The notes below the pieces were generated by a model. That model made no database searches. It saw only the letters and a program-made list of their open reading frames with translations, and was not told the origin of the DNA. A DNA stretch of 64,000 nucleotides, from contig NZ_FOHB01000005.1 of the NCBI RefSeq assembly GCF_900111375.1, positions 288,843 to 352,842 on the forward strand. Direction: 5' to 3'. This stretch comes from Pedococcus cremeus. GTDB taxonomy: Bacteria; Actinomycetota; Actinomycetes; Actinomycetales; Dermatophilaceae. A program made the translations under genes and the position numbers. Below, in pieces: positions 9,309-17,714 of the stretch. How positions within the stretch are numbered: the first letter of the stretch is position 1; each line of letters begins with the position of its first letter.

Positions 9309-10427
9309 TCATCGCGCCGGCGCCCCGGGGTTCGTCGGGTCGGCGACCTCGGGACGCGCGGCCTCCTCGATCGCGTTGAGCACCTCGTGGGCCTGCACGG
9401 TGCCGACGAGCGATCCGGAGTCGTCGACGATGACGCCGCGCCGGCTGGGCGACGACAGGGCAGCGTCGAGGGCGCCGCGCAGCGGACCGCTGGCCCGGGC
9501 GACGGTGCCGCCGCGGTGCAGCATCTCCGAGCGGATCTCCCCGGTGACGCGCCGCGGCTCCACCCAGCCGAGCGGGTGGTTGGCGTCGTCGACGACGAGG
9601 GCCCAGTCCTGGGCGACGCCCTGGGTCGTCTCGCCGATCAGTAGCGTGCGCTCCGGCCGCAGCGGCAGGCGCGGGGTCGGCTGGAACGACAGCGCCCGGT
9701 AACCCCGGTCGCGCCCGACGAAGTCGGCCACGAAGTCGTCGACCGGGTGGTTGAGCAGGTATGCCGGGTCGGCCAGCTGGGCGAGCACCCCACCGACGCG
9801 GAGGACGGCGATCTGGTCGCCGAGCTTGATGGCCTCGTCGATGTCGTGGGTGACGAACAGGATCGTCTTGCCCAGCTCGTCCTGCAGGCGCAGGAACTCG
9901 TCCTGGAGCTGCTCGCGCACCACCGGGTCGACGGCGCTGAACGGCTCGTCCATGAGGAGCACCGGTGGGTCCGCGGCCAAGGCGCGGGCGACGCCGACGC
10001 GCTGCTGCTGGCCGCCGGACAGCTGCGACGGGTAGCGGCTGGCGAAGACCTCGTCCAGGCCGACCTGCTCCATCAGCTCGTGGGCGCGGGCATCGGTCCT
10101 GCGACGGTCCCAGCCGAGCAGGCGCGGCACGGTGCCGATGTTCTCGAGCACCGTGCGGTGCGGGAAGAGACCGGCGTGCTGGATGACGTAGCCCATGCCG
10201 CGCCGCAGGTCCGACTCCTTCATCCGGGCGGTGTCGCGCCCGTCGAGGGTGATGGTGCCCGAGGTAGGCCGAATCATCCGGTTGACCATGCGCAGCGAGG
10301 TCGTCTTGCCACAGCCGGAGGGACCAACCAGAACCGTGATCTTCCCGTTCGGCGCCACGAGGCTGAGGTTGTCGACGGCCACCGTCCCGCCGGGGTATCT
10401 CTTGGTCACGCCGTCGAAGACGATCAT
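9309..10427 (-). CDS. Osmoprotectant ABC transporter ATPase with C-terminal CBS region
   Basis: A 372-residue OpuCA/ProV-like ATPase that powers uptake. GPSGCGKTT is Walker A, LSGGQQQR the signature motif, LLMDEPFSAVDP Walker B with the catalytic Glu, and FVTHDIDEA the H-loop. Residues from about 250 onward form a CBS-type regulatory region (GWVEPRRV and VIVDDSGSLVGTVQ), which in relatives senses ionic strength or cyclic di-AMP. The ATG at 10427 starts the conserved MIVFDGVTKRYPGG. It is the first gene of the operon, and its promoter should lie in the short divergent gap with the efflux gene. Confidence 0.94.
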   Translation of the reverse strand: MIVFDGVTKRYPGGTVAVDNLSLVAPNGKITVLVGPSGCGKTTSLRMVNRMIRPTSGTITLDGRDTARMKESDLRRGMGYVIQHAGLFPHRTVLENIGTVPRLLGWDRRRTDARAHELMEQVGLDEVFASRYPSQLSGGQQQRVGVARALAADPPVLLMDEPFSAVDPVVREQLQDEFLRLQDELGKTILFVTHDIDEAIKLGDQIAVLRVGGVLAQLADPAYLLNHPVDDFVADFVGRDRGYRALSFQPTPRLPLRPERTLLIGETTQGVAQDWALVVDDANHPLGWVEPRRVTGEIRSEMLHRGGTVARASGPLRGALDAALSSPSRRGVIVDDSGSLVGTVQAHEVLNAIEEAARPEVADPTNPGAPAR

Positions 10428-10465
10428 GCGATCGAACCTAACGGAGGAAGGTGACACCTGCGCGC

Positions 10466-11935
10466 ATGCCGCGGGATCACAATGGCCGGGTGACCGTGGC
10501 GCCCAAGGAGCAGCTCACCCGCAGCAGCGGACGCGGCCGGGGTGCGCTGGCGGCGGTGACCATAGGCTCGGGGGTGGCGATCCTCGACGGCTCGGTCGTC
10601 ACCATCGCCCTGCCGACCATCGGGCGCGAGCTCGACGCCTCGCTGGCACAGCTGCAGTGGGTGGTCAACGGCTACATGCTCAGCCTGACCGGGCTCATCC
10701 TCGTCGGGGGCTCGCTGGGCGACCGGCTGGGGCGTCGACGCGTGTACCTGGTCGGCGTCGGCTGGTTCGCCCTGGCGTCGCTGCTGTGCGCCGCGGCCCA
10801 GTCGCCCGACCAGCTCATCGGCGCCCGCGTGCTCCAGGGCGTCGGGGCGGCCCTGCTCACCCCGGGCGGCCTGGCGCTGATCCAGGGCAGCTTCCGCGAG
10901 GAGGACCGGGCCGGGGCCATCGGCACCTGGGCGGGCCTGTCCGGCATCGCCGCCGCGGCCGGGCCCTTCGTGGGCGGCTGGCTGCTCGACCACGGCGGCT
11001 GGCGCGGCATCTTCGCGGTCAACGTGCCCATCTGTGTGCTCGTGGTGTGGCTGTGCCACCACTACATGCCGGAGAGCCGCGACGAGGAGGCGACCGGGCC
11101 GTTCGACGTGGTCGGGGCGGCACTGGGTGCTGCGGGGCTCGGGGCCCTGACCTACGCCCTGACGGCGAGCGGCGACGCGTCGAGCCTCGTCCTCGCGGTC
11201 ACCGGTGCTGCGGCGGTCGCGCTGATGGCCGGGTTCCTGCTGCGGCAGGCGAGGACGCCCTCGCCGCTGGTGCCGCTGGGACTCTTCCGGTCGCGGGTGT
11301 TCTCCGCCGCGAACGGGATGACCTTCCTCGTCTACGGCGCCCTCGCCGCGGTGCTGTTCTTCCTGGTGATCCAGCTGCAGGTGGTCTCCGGCTTCTCGCC
11401 GATGGTCTCGGGGCTGGCGGCCCTGCCGATCACCGTGGCGCTGCTCCTGCTCTCCTCGCGGCTGGCCGACCTCTCCAGCCGCATCGGCCCCCGCATCCCG
11501 ATGACGGTGGGCCCGATCGTGTGCGCCGGCGGCGTGCTGCTGCTCGTGCCGGTCGGCGAGGGCACCAGCTTCTGGACCGGCGTCATCCCCGGCATGACCG
11601 TGTTCGCCCTGGGGCTCGCGACCCTCGTCGCGCCGCTCACCGCGACGGTGCTCGCCGCGGTGGCCGACCGGTATGCCGGCGTGGCCAGTGGCGTGAACAA
11701 CGCCGTCGCCCGTGCCGGCTCGCTCCTCGCCGTGGCGGCGCTGCCGCCGCTGGTCGGCCTCTCCGGTGCCGACTACACCAACCCGACCGCGCTCACGCAG
11801 GGCTACCGCACCGCGCAGCTCGCCTGTGCGGTGCTCCTCTTCGCCGGGGGTGTGGTCAGCTGGGTGGGTCTGCGCGGGACCGGCGGTCGCGACGTCGCTG
11901 TCCATGGGGAGGGTTCCTCGCCTGCGGACGGCTAG
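10466..11935 (+). CDS. MFS drug efflux transporter, DHA2 (14-TM) family
   Basis: A roughly 489-residue proton-coupled exporter of the EmrB/QacA type. DGSVVTIALPTIGREL in helix 1 and GDRLGRRRVYLVG (motif A) after helix 2 are typical. About 14 hydrophobic segments are present. The start is uncertain: GTG at 10451 lies too close to GGAGGAAG, ATG at 10466 is used here, and GTG near 10491 is also possible. It is divergent from the osmoprotectant operon and its stop overlaps the convergent hydrolase stop. The substrate cannot be told from sequence. Confidence 0.88.
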   Translation: MPRDHNGRVTVAPKEQLTRSSGRGRGALAAVTIGSGVAILDGSVVTIALPTIGRELDASLAQLQWVVNGYMLSLTGLILVGGSLGDRLGRRRVYLVGVGWFALASLLCAAAQSPDQLIGARVLQGVGAALLTPGGLALIQGSFREEDRAGAIGTWAGLSGIAAAAGPFVGGWLLDHGGWRGIFAVNVPICVLVVWLCHHYMPESRDEEATGPFDVVGAALGAAGLGALTYALTASGDASSLVLAVTGAAAVALMAGFLLRQARTPSPLVPLGLFRSRVFSAANGMTFLVYGALAAVLFFLVIQLQVVSGFSPMVSGLAALPITVALLLLSSRLADLSSRIGPRIPMTVGPIVCAGGVLLLVPVGEGTSFWTGVIPGMTVFALGLATLVAPLTATVLAAVADRYAGVASGVNNAVARAGSLLAVAALPPLVGLSGADYTNPTALTQGYRTAQLACAVLLFAGGVVSWVGLRGTGGRDVAVHGEGSSPADG

Positions 11936-12564
11936 CGTCCGGGCAGCCCGGCGTGGAGGGCGTCGACGAGGAACCGGGCGGACTCCTGGTGCCAGGTGCC
12001 GGCCTGCCGCAGCATGCTGTGGGTCTCGCCCTCGACCGGGCGCCACGTCACGTCGACACCGAGGGCCGACATCGCCTCGGCCATCGCCTTGCTGTTGCGC
12101 GGGGAGGTGATCCGGTCGCGGGTGCCGTGCATGACCAGGGTGTGCAGGCCGGGATGCCCCATCGCGACATCGCTGCGCTCGACCCAGGGGGCGAGGGCCA
12201 CCAGGGCAGACACCCGGTCGTCGCCGGACAGCCGGAAGGCGACCCGCCCGCCCATCGAGTGCCCGAGCAGCCCCACCGGAACCCCCGGGTAACGTGCGGT
12301 GACCTGGTCGAGGGCCTCCCTGGCGTCGGCCACGGGACTGGCAGCCGACCCGTTCCAGCCGCGCACGGCATACCGGAGGACGGCCACGGACAGGGCACCC
12401 TCGCCCTCGGAGGCCAGGGTCCACGCGAACGGCATCATCCGGAGCACGGCCAGCTGTCGCCAGCTGGTGGCCATGTGGCTGTTGCTCTTGCCGCCTGGCA
12501 GCACCAGCACCGCTCCGCGGGGCTCCTTGGCCTCGTGGGTCCACTTCAGCTCGGGCCCGCTCAT
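11932..12564 (-). CDS. Alpha/beta hydrolase (dienelactone-hydrolase/lysophospholipase-like)
   Basis: A 210-residue cytosolic hydrolase. The nucleophile elbow is GLLGHSMGG, the acid is likely the Asp in MHGTRDRI and the base the His in GETHSML, so the triad is complete. The ATG at 12564 follows GGGGAGGAC. It converges on the efflux gene with a 4-bp overlap of stops. The substrate is not predictable. Confidence 0.85.
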   Translation of the reverse strand: MSGPELKWTHEAKEPRGAVLVLPGGKSNSHMATSWRQLAVLRMMPFAWTLASEGEGALSVAVLRYAVRGWNGSAASPVADAREALDQVTARYPGVPVGLLGHSMGGRVAFRLSGDDRVSALVALAPWVERSDVAMGHPGLHTLVMHGTRDRITSPRNSKAMAEAMSALGVDVTWRPVEGETHSMLRQAGTWHQESARFLVDALHAGLPGR

Positions 12565-12747
12565 GTCCTCCCCTGCCTCGTCACGCCTCCCCGGGGGCCA
12601 CCGGCTCAGGCAGTCGAGCGGCACGCGTCTGCGCCGCCTCGGCGACCGGGACGGCGAGCACCTCAGGGTTGTCACAGGGGTGTTCGGCGCGGACGCGCTC
12701 GCGGATGGGGTCGTGGGTGCTGTCCGCGCGCGGCACCGGAGGTCTCG

Positions 12748-13323
12748 TCAGAGCTCGGTGCGGTGGAAGCTCTGGAAGGAGCGGCTGGCGGTCGGGCCGC
12801 GCTGGCCCTGGTAGTGCGAGCCGTACTTCTCACTGCCGTAGGGGTTCTCGGCGGGCGAGGTCAGGCGGAAGAAGCACAGCTGGCCGACCTTCATGCCGGG
12901 CCACAGGATGATCGGCAGGGTCGCGACGTTGCTCAGCTCGAGCGTGACGTGGCCCGAGAAGCCGGGGTCGACGAAGCCGGCCGTCGCGTGGGTCATCAGC
13001 CCGAGTCGGCCGAGCGACGACTTGCCCTCCACGCGGGCGGCGAGGTCGTCGGGGAGGCTGACGGTCTCCAGCGTGGAGCCGAGCACGAACTCGCCCGGGT
13101 GGAGCACGAACCCGTCGGCGGGGTCGACCTCGACGAGCCGGGTGAGGTCGGGCTGGTCCTGCGCCGGGTCGATGACCGGGTACTTGTGGTTGTCGAACAG
13201 GCGGAAGAACTTGTCGAGGCGCACGTCGATCGACGACGGCTGGATCATCGCCGGGTCGTAGGGCTCGAGCCGTACGCGCTCGGAGTCGATCTCGGCCTTG
13301 ATGTCGCGGTCGCTCAGCAGCAC
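12748..13323 (-). CDS. dcd: dCTP deaminase (possibly bifunctional dCTP deaminase/dUTPase)
   Basis: Supplies dUMP precursors by deaminating dCTP. The length of 191 residues is the same as in mycobacterial Dcd, which also hydrolyses d[17 protein letters not shown] opens the protein, [12 protein letters not shown] is the trimer/nucleotide motif and [17 protein letters not shown] carries the catalytic Glu region. It has its own promoter in the gap towards the tRNA gene. Confidence 0.95.
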   Translation of the reverse strand: MLLSDRDIKAEIDSERVRLEPYDPAMIQPSSIDVRLDKFFRLFDNHKYPVIDPAQDQPDLTRLVEVDPADGFVLHPGEFVLGSTLETVSLPDDLAARVEGKSSLGRLGLMTHATAGFVDPGFSGHVTLELSNVATLPIILWPGMKVGQLCFFRLTSPAENPYGSEKYGSHYQGQRGPTASRSFQSFHRTEL

Positions 13324-13491
13324 GGGGAGAGGCTATCGCGCGGGTTCGACCACGACCGTGGCGCCGGGCCGATGCGTCACCCGCAGGTGCCGGGCCACGG
13401 GTTGCGGTCGGCCACGGCGTGCACACCCGAGAGCGTCAGTGTGTCCGCCGGGGTGCGGGAGTGGCTCGGGAACCTCGCGCCAAGGGGCTCG

Positions 13492-13513
13492 GCCGGTATG
13501 CCGTTTGGCCGGC
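13492..13513. repeat. 22-bp hairpin element containing the dispersed 9-mer (copy A)
   Basis: GCCGGTATGCCGTTTGGCCGGC; its ends pair (GCCGG/CCGGC). An element differing at only two positions lies at 51463-51484. It sits in the gap between dcd and the tRNA gene. Confidence 0.6.
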
Positions 13514-13585
13514 TTCGAGGGGTCCGGCGGACGTCGCCGCGGGTTCCGTTACACTGCACGCGCACCGCCTCGTGGGGCGGTGCCT

Positions 13586-13659
13586 GCCGGTGTAGCTCAA
13601 TGGTAGAGCGCCAGCTTCCCAAGCTGGACACGCGGGTTCGATTCCCGTCACCGGCTCCA
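13586..13659 (+). tRNA. tRNA-Gly (anticodon CCC)
   Basis: A complete cloverleaf: acceptor GCCGGTG with CACCGGC, D-arm GCTC/GAGC, anticodon stem CCAGC/GCTGG with loop TTCCCAA (anticodon CCC at 13618-13620), and T-arm GCGGG/CCCGT with loop TTCGATT. The discriminator is T and the CCA end is encoded. The 3' half is repeated downstream, marking it as an integration target. Confidence 0.97.
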
Positions 13660-13794
13660 ATGGGAAGGACCCCGAACACGCTTTTCGTTTGGGGTCCTTC
13701 CCATTGGACGGGAACACTGCCGGGAATCGGGAGGAGGCCACCCGCGAGCGAGGAACGAGCGAGCGCCCGGCCGACGGCTCCCGTCACCGGCTCC
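13615..13794 (+). repeat. Island attachment unit, copy 1 (tRNA 3' end + terminator + spacer)
   Basis: A 180-bp unit repeated at 15954-16135. The first 48 bp (13615-13662) match the second copy perfectly. The unit then carries the terminator, a spacer beginning CGGGAATCGGGAGGAGG, and a second short match to the tRNA 3' end (16 bp, 13779-13794). This is the arrangement expected of an attL site with a nested remnant. Confidence 0.8.
13657..13707 (+). terminator. tRNA-Gly terminator
   Basis: A perfect 17-bp stem, CCAATGGGAAGGACCCC (starting in the CCA end) with GGGGTCCTTCCCATTGG, around a 17-nt loop. Confidence 0.85.
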
Positions 13795-13800
13795 GATGCC

Positions 13801-13840
13801 AAAGCCGCAGGTCAGGGACTGACTCCCCGCCTGCGGCTTT
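13801..13840. terminator. Hairpin at the start of the island
   Basis: AAAGCCGCAGG and CCTGCGGCTTT form an 11-bp stem around an 18-nt loop, directly after the first attachment unit. It would insulate island cargo from the tRNA transcript. Confidence 0.6.
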
Positions 13841-13948
13841 CGTGTTGTTGGGCCGACGATCCCGCCGCGTGCCCACTACGTGCCCAATCGGGAGCGCGTT
13901 CCTTCGTCGCCGTGCCCGTTCAAGCCGCCCGGTCGGCAGCAGCCGTCG

Positions 13949-14245
13949 CTAGGACAACCAGACGACCGTATGCCGAAGGCAGCGGGCGCAGCGCCACTTC
14001 ACCGCAAAGCGGCCGCGTTCGAGGATCGTCGGCACAAGCGACCGGGGAACGCGATCCATGGCCACGTCACAGCGGTCGCAAAGGGGCGGGGTCTGGGCCG
14101 CTTTGCGGTGGGACACGGGAGCATCTTCGGCGTACCCCAGGGGTTGCCCATGGCTCGTCGGGACTATTTCGACGTCGAGACATTCCGCAGCAGCCGGGCA
14201 CGGTGCAGCCTCCGCGATCAGGGGGCGATCCGCGGAGGCTGTCAC
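13949..14245 (-). CDS. Small Zn-ribbon protein (island paralogue 1)
   Basis: Function unknown. The C-terminal ~45 residues form a four-cysteine ribbon, CDRCDVAMDRVPRSLVP, then RFAVKWRCARCLRHTVV. A second protein with the same pattern is encoded at 30352-30561 (CPGCLKPMQRVRRSLVP, RFTVRWRCPACRRVETV), so the family is real and duplicated. The N-terminal ~50 residues have no match in the paralogue, and the true start may be an internal GTG just before SHRKAAQTPPL. It could bind nucleic acid or zinc; no enzyme motif is present. Confidence 0.6.
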   Translation of the reverse strand: MTASADRPLIAEAAPCPAAAECLDVEIVPTSHGQPLGYAEDAPVSHRKAAQTPPLCDRCDVAMDRVPRSLVPTILERGRFAVKWRCARCLRHTVVWLS

Positions 14246-14339
14246 CGCCGGCTCATGTCGGGAGCCGATTCACCGGGTGCGGGCATTCTAAGGGGGATGA
14301 ACAAGCCCGTACCTAATGTGTGCGCCTGCGAAGAACGCA

Positions 14340-14420
14340 GCACCATACGCCGAAGGTCCTAGCCCCCATGCGGTGAAACCTCGAGCAACGCCAATCAGGG
14401 TCGCCCGCAGCGTCCCCCTA
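14340..14420. repeat. Dispersed ~80-bp repeat, copy 1
   Basis: Matches 20785-20864 at roughly 80 percent by eye. The shared core is AAACCTCGAGCAA, and CCGAAGGT and ATCAGGG are also shared. It lies in a stretch with no credible gene (14246-14794). Confidence 0.55.
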
Positions 14421-14794
14421 CCAGTCGCAGCGGGCGACCCTCAGCGTCAGTGTGTGCCGACTTGGCGCCGGTCCGCATGGCATTTCAATGACTTTGAGAC
14501 GACCCCGAATCAGAAGGCCCGAGGAGCGAAGGCCGGAACTCACCGCCGTGCGATCGGCGTGCGATTAGCCAAGGTCATCCACGGTCAATGAGGTCACTCG
14601 CTGCGCCGTCCCACTGCGCCTGCCACACGGGAAAGCTGTGTTGGGCCGACTTCCCAAGTTGGACGTCCGCGCGGACAGCGCCAGATCCGGACGTTGGATC
14701 GCGGTCGTTCGCGGTACTTGACGCGAGGACCGGCGCCGCGGAGCGATGCGTGTAGGAGTGGGACGACTTAGCCGCAGCCATTATTCACATCCCG
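14421..14794. other. Gene-free island stretch
   Basis: No credible coding sequence. It holds a 15-bp near-match to the tRNA-Gly anticodon arm (14650-14664, one mismatch) and a ~28-bp stretch from 14671 that recurs at 22441. Confidence 0.5.
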
Positions 14795-15130
14795 TCATTG
14801 CTGGAGCACGACTCCGAGGACGTAGATCCCGCCGATCACAACCAGCGCGATGGCGGTTCCGGGCAGGCCGCCGCGACGGAACCCGTTGATCCGCACGCTC
14901 CCGTAGATAACCCAGCCCAGGCCGGTCACGAGAGTTGCAAGCAGCAGCCAGGGGAAGGTGCGTTCCGCATGCCAACTTTCAGGTCCCACCATGCTGCCGA
15001 CGGTGGCGAGCACCCCGGCCGCGATCCACGGGACGACTAACAAGGCCAGTCCGGACAGCCAGCCGAGTACGCGGCCGGTGCGCTCCCGGGCGGCCCGCTC
15101 CCCAGGGGCGCGCTCGTGCTGGTCCGTCAC
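14795..15130 (-). CDS. Small integral membrane protein, function unknown
   Basis: 111 residues. A charged N-terminus (MTDQHERAPGERAARERTG) is followed by three hydrophobic helices (LSGLALLVVPWIAAGVLATV, TFPWLLLATLVTGLGWVIYG, GTAIALVVIGGIYVLGVVL). The pattern is common among actinobacterial orphan membrane proteins. No family could be assigned. It is the only clear membrane protein in the first island segment. Confidence 0.7.
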   Translation of the reverse strand: MTDQHERAPGERAARERTGRVLGWLSGLALLVVPWIAAGVLATVGSMVGPESWHAERTFPWLLLATLVTGLGWVIYGSVRINGFRRGGLPGTAIALVVIGGIYVLGVVLQQ

Positions 15131-15427
15131 ATGTACTTACTCGAGGCCGCGCCTGTCACGCGGCAGGGGCCAAAGGCATGACCACGCATCCGAGCACTCG
15201 TCACGGCATGCGGTGGATGCCGGAGTTCCGGGTCGGCAGTCGCGCTGGCAGCGCATCGACCGGCGGAACTTCCGATCCGGGCGGGTGTTGGGGCTCGGCT
15301 GGTGGAGTCGAAGGTCAGCCAGGAGCGACTAGGTGCACCCGCGGGTGACCTCTGACCCTACCCGGCGTCAGCCGGGCCATGAAGGGTTAGAAGAACAACC
15401 GAAACACACATCGAGGAGAGCGATCCC

Positions 15428-15652
15428 ATGAGTGGCAAGTCTGATCAAGCCAAGGGACGTGTCGAGGAAGCCTATGGCGCCCTCAGCGGCGACGAAGAGC
15501 TTCAGGCCGAAGGTAAGCGCGATCAACTCGCGGGCAAGGCCAAGAACAAGACCGCTCAAGCAGAGGAAGACGTCGAGCACGGTATCGACAAGGCGAAGGA
15601 CGCGATCGAGTCCACACTCGACAAGACGAAGAAAGCGCTACACCGCAAGTAG
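15428..15652 (+). CDS. CsbD-family stress protein
   Basis: 74 residues, hydrophilic and rich in Lys, Glu, Asp and Ala. The CsbD pattern is clear: SDQAKGRVEEAYGALSGDE, then EGKRDQLAGKAKNKT. CsbD proteins are general-stress products (SigB-controlled in Bacillus), likely intrinsically disordered, of unknown biochemical role. The ATG follows GAGGAGAG. No obvious SigB-like promoter could be fixed upstream. Confidence 0.9.
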   Translation: MSGKSDQAKGRVEEAYGALSGDEELQAEGKRDQLAGKAKNKTAQAEEDVEHGIDKAKDAIESTLDKTKKALHRK

Positions 15653-15953
15653 GCCGACAGCAGTATCACTGAGGGCTAGCGGGGCGGGTAGTTGTTGCAT
15701 GCCGTCGCTGCGGTCGGTCATCGGTCACGATCGTTCAGAAACGGGCGTTTGCGCAAACGCTCAAGTCGACGACTCACGAGCGCTCGCTCATCGGCATGAG
15801 AGGACGACTCCAGCTCGCGATGGAGTTAAGAGCATCGTGTGGGTCGGAGCCTCCTTCTCGTGCCCTTACCGTGCCCAATGTGCGGCTCAATAGGTGCATT
15901 CGGGGTCACTCCCGCGCACTGCCTCTGAGCACGAACGTGGCTAGGTGAGCCCA
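15653..15953. other. Gene-free stretch before the second attachment unit
   Basis: About 300 bp with no credible gene or clear hairpin. It ends at the duplicated tRNA 3' end. Confidence 0.5.
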
Positions 15954-16135
15954 CTTCCCAAGCTGGACACGCGGGTTCGATTCCCGTCACCGGCTCCAAT
16001 GAGAAGGACCCCGAACGCGCTTTTCGTACGGGGTCCTTCTCATTGGACTCGGGAACATGGCCGGGAATCGGGAGGAGGCCTCCCGCGAGCGAGGAACGAG
16101 CGAGCGCCCGGCCGACGGCTCCCGTCACCGGCTCC
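15954..16135 (+). repeat. Island attachment unit, copy 2
   Basis: The first 48 bp (15954-16001) are identical to 13615-13662 in the tRNA gene. The following terminator and spacer repeat copy 1 with few changes, ending again in the 16-bp TCCCGTCACCGGCTCC. There is no 5' tRNA half, so this is an attachment remnant and not a tRNA gene. Confidence 0.85.
15996..16046 (+). terminator. Duplicated tRNA terminator with compensatory change
   Basis: CCAATGAGAAGGACCCC pairs perfectly with GGGGTCCTTCTCATTGG. Relative to the tRNA copy, one arm changed GGG to GAG and the other CCC to CTC, so the stem is preserved. Confidence 0.75.
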
Positions 16136-16392
16136 AACCAACGAGAAGAACCCTGAACACGCTGTCAACGTTCTACCAAGCTCGGCCATATCGAGACGCC
16201 GAAGCAGGCGCATCGCCAAGCTCACGATGTCCACGTCGGACGAGAAGCCCAAGAGACCCGACCTCTGGCTCACGGCGGTCTCGAAGTGCCGGGCGTGGAG
16301 CATGGTCGTCGCTTGGAGACAAGGCGAGACAGACGGCGCCGACGGCCCTCGGAGCCGCGCCGGGCGCGCGCTGCGGCCAGGGCCCTGGGTAC

Positions 16393-17283
16393 CTAGAGGC
16401 CGAGCATCGCCGTCGCGACCTCTCCGGCCGCCGTAACCGGGATCGCCGTCGAGGCCCGTTCGAGTACGAGCAACCGCGCACCGGGGATCTCGCGTGCGAG
16501 CGCTTCACCATTGCCAACCGGGAAGAACGGGTCGCGGCGACCATGCACCACCAGCGCCGGCAGCGAGAGCTCGGCCAGCCGCTCACGCCAGCGTGGCGTG
16601 CAGTCGAGCTTGGCGAACACCACGCCCAACTGGTTGGCCATCTGCACCGCGGGCGCCGAGCCCGGCGTGCGATCCCACTTGCGCTCGGCGACCCCGCGCG
16701 CGACGGCGGGATCGTCGCCGAGGATCTCAGCGCTACCAGCGGCAAACTCCGCCACCGCCTCGCGGTCGGACCAGTCTGGCATTGCGCGCGAGAACAGCCG
16801 GCCCATTGTCGCCGCGTCATGGTCGGGCAGGTCGTCATCGACGGGGCCCGGAGCGACAGGCCGCGTTCCGGCGAGGGTCAGCGCGCAGAACGCGGCCGGA
16901 TGGTCAAGCGCGGCGACCTGGGCGACCATCCCGCCGACACCGATGCCCGCCAAGTGCGCGGGCCGATCATCGAGTTCGCGGGCGAGCGCTGCCGCGTCGG
17001 CGGCAAGGTCGCGCAGCGTGTATGCCGGAGCCTCCGGATCGACGGTGAGCGACGCACCCGAGTCGCGCAGGTCGTACCGGACGACGTGACGCCCGCCGTG
17101 GGCCAGGGCCTCGCAGAGCTCGTCGGGCCAAGAGAGCATCGTCGTGCCGCCCACACACAGGATCAGCGGGGCCGCCGGGTCGCCGAACTGTTCGATCCCG
17201 AGGGGAACGCCGTTCGCTTCGATCGTCGTCACCACGCCCCCCGCCGTCGCGAGTGAGTCATCGGATGCATCGTGGACCTCCAA
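16393..17283 (-). CDS. Alpha/beta-hydrolase-fold protein lacking catalytic Ser and His
   Basis: 296 residues with a clear alpha/beta-hydrolase fold of the aclacinomycin-methylesterase/proline-iminopeptidase type (VRYDLRDSGAS early, LAELSLPALVVHGRRDPFFP late). The nucleophile elbow reads AGIGVGGMVAQ where the family has G-x-S-x-G, so the Ser is Gly. The usual late His (GxGH) is replaced by RASTAIP. Only the Asp of HGRRD remains. The gene is otherwise intact with good coding character, so it may be a binding protein or pseudoenzyme rather than a plain pseudogene. It lies in the second island segment. Confidence 0.8.
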   Translation of the reverse strand: MEVHDASDDSLATAGGVVTTIEANGVPLGIEQFGDPAAPLILCVGGTTMLSWPDELCEALAHGGRHVVRYDLRDSGASLTVDPEAPAYTLRDLAADAAALARELDDRPAHLAGIGVGGMVAQVAALDHPAAFCALTLAGTRPVAPGPVDDDLPDHDAATMGRLFSRAMPDWSDREAVAEFAAGSAEILGDDPAVARGVAERKWDRTPGSAPAVQMANQLGVVFAKLDCTPRWRERLAELSLPALVVHGRRDPFFPVGNGEALAREIPGARLLVLERASTAIPVTAAGEVATAMLGL

Positions 17284-17714
17284 GTGCGTCGTGGAGCGGT
17301 CGTGTGGGAAATGTGGCCCGAGCGCGTTCCCGCCGAGATGGCATGCGTCGCGCCGAACCGACGCGACCAGGGTGGTTGCTCAACGATGGACAGCTCACCG
17401 GGCGCCGGCTAGGTGTTCACCAGACACTGCTGCCCGTCGATGAGCTCGCGAACCGCATCGAGGTGTAGACCACCGGGACAAGGAAAACTCATCGGCGACA
17501 GGCTCACACTGCAACAACGTGCCAGCACAGCGCTTGGACGGCCTCGCGTAGGGGGACCCACGAGTGGCGGAGTCACCTGCGCCAGGCAACGCCAGACACC
17601 GCCCTGGTGACAGCCTCGCCGTGACCTGCCCTCCTGCACGTGGGGCCCGACTTCCGATGATTCTCTGCCGCGTAGACGGTCCGAGATCAACGCTGAACAG
17701 TCGAAGGAGACGAA
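17284..17714. other. 430-bp stretch without a credible gene
   Basis: Reading frames here lack family similarity. The stretch separates divergent genes and should contain both their promoters. GAAGGAGACGAA just before 17715 is the Shine-Dalgarno of the DUF899 gene. Confidence 0.5.

Noticed and set aside
10424..12544. A 706-codon minus-strand frame opposite the efflux gene
   Set aside because: Highly charged low-complexity translation with no domains; the plus strand encodes a clear MFS protein.
13377..13802. Minus-strand frame across the tRNA containing GDGNRTRVSSLG
   Set aside because: This peptide is the well-known false translation of a tRNA antisense strand.
14650..14664. Fourth att remnant (CTTCCCAAGTTGGAC)
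   Set aside because: Fifteen bases with one mismatch and no T-arm match following; too short to claim, although its position in the island is suggestive.
15954..16001. Second tRNA-Gly gene
   Set aside because: Only the 3' half is present; acceptor 5' strand, D-arm and half the anticodon stem are missing.
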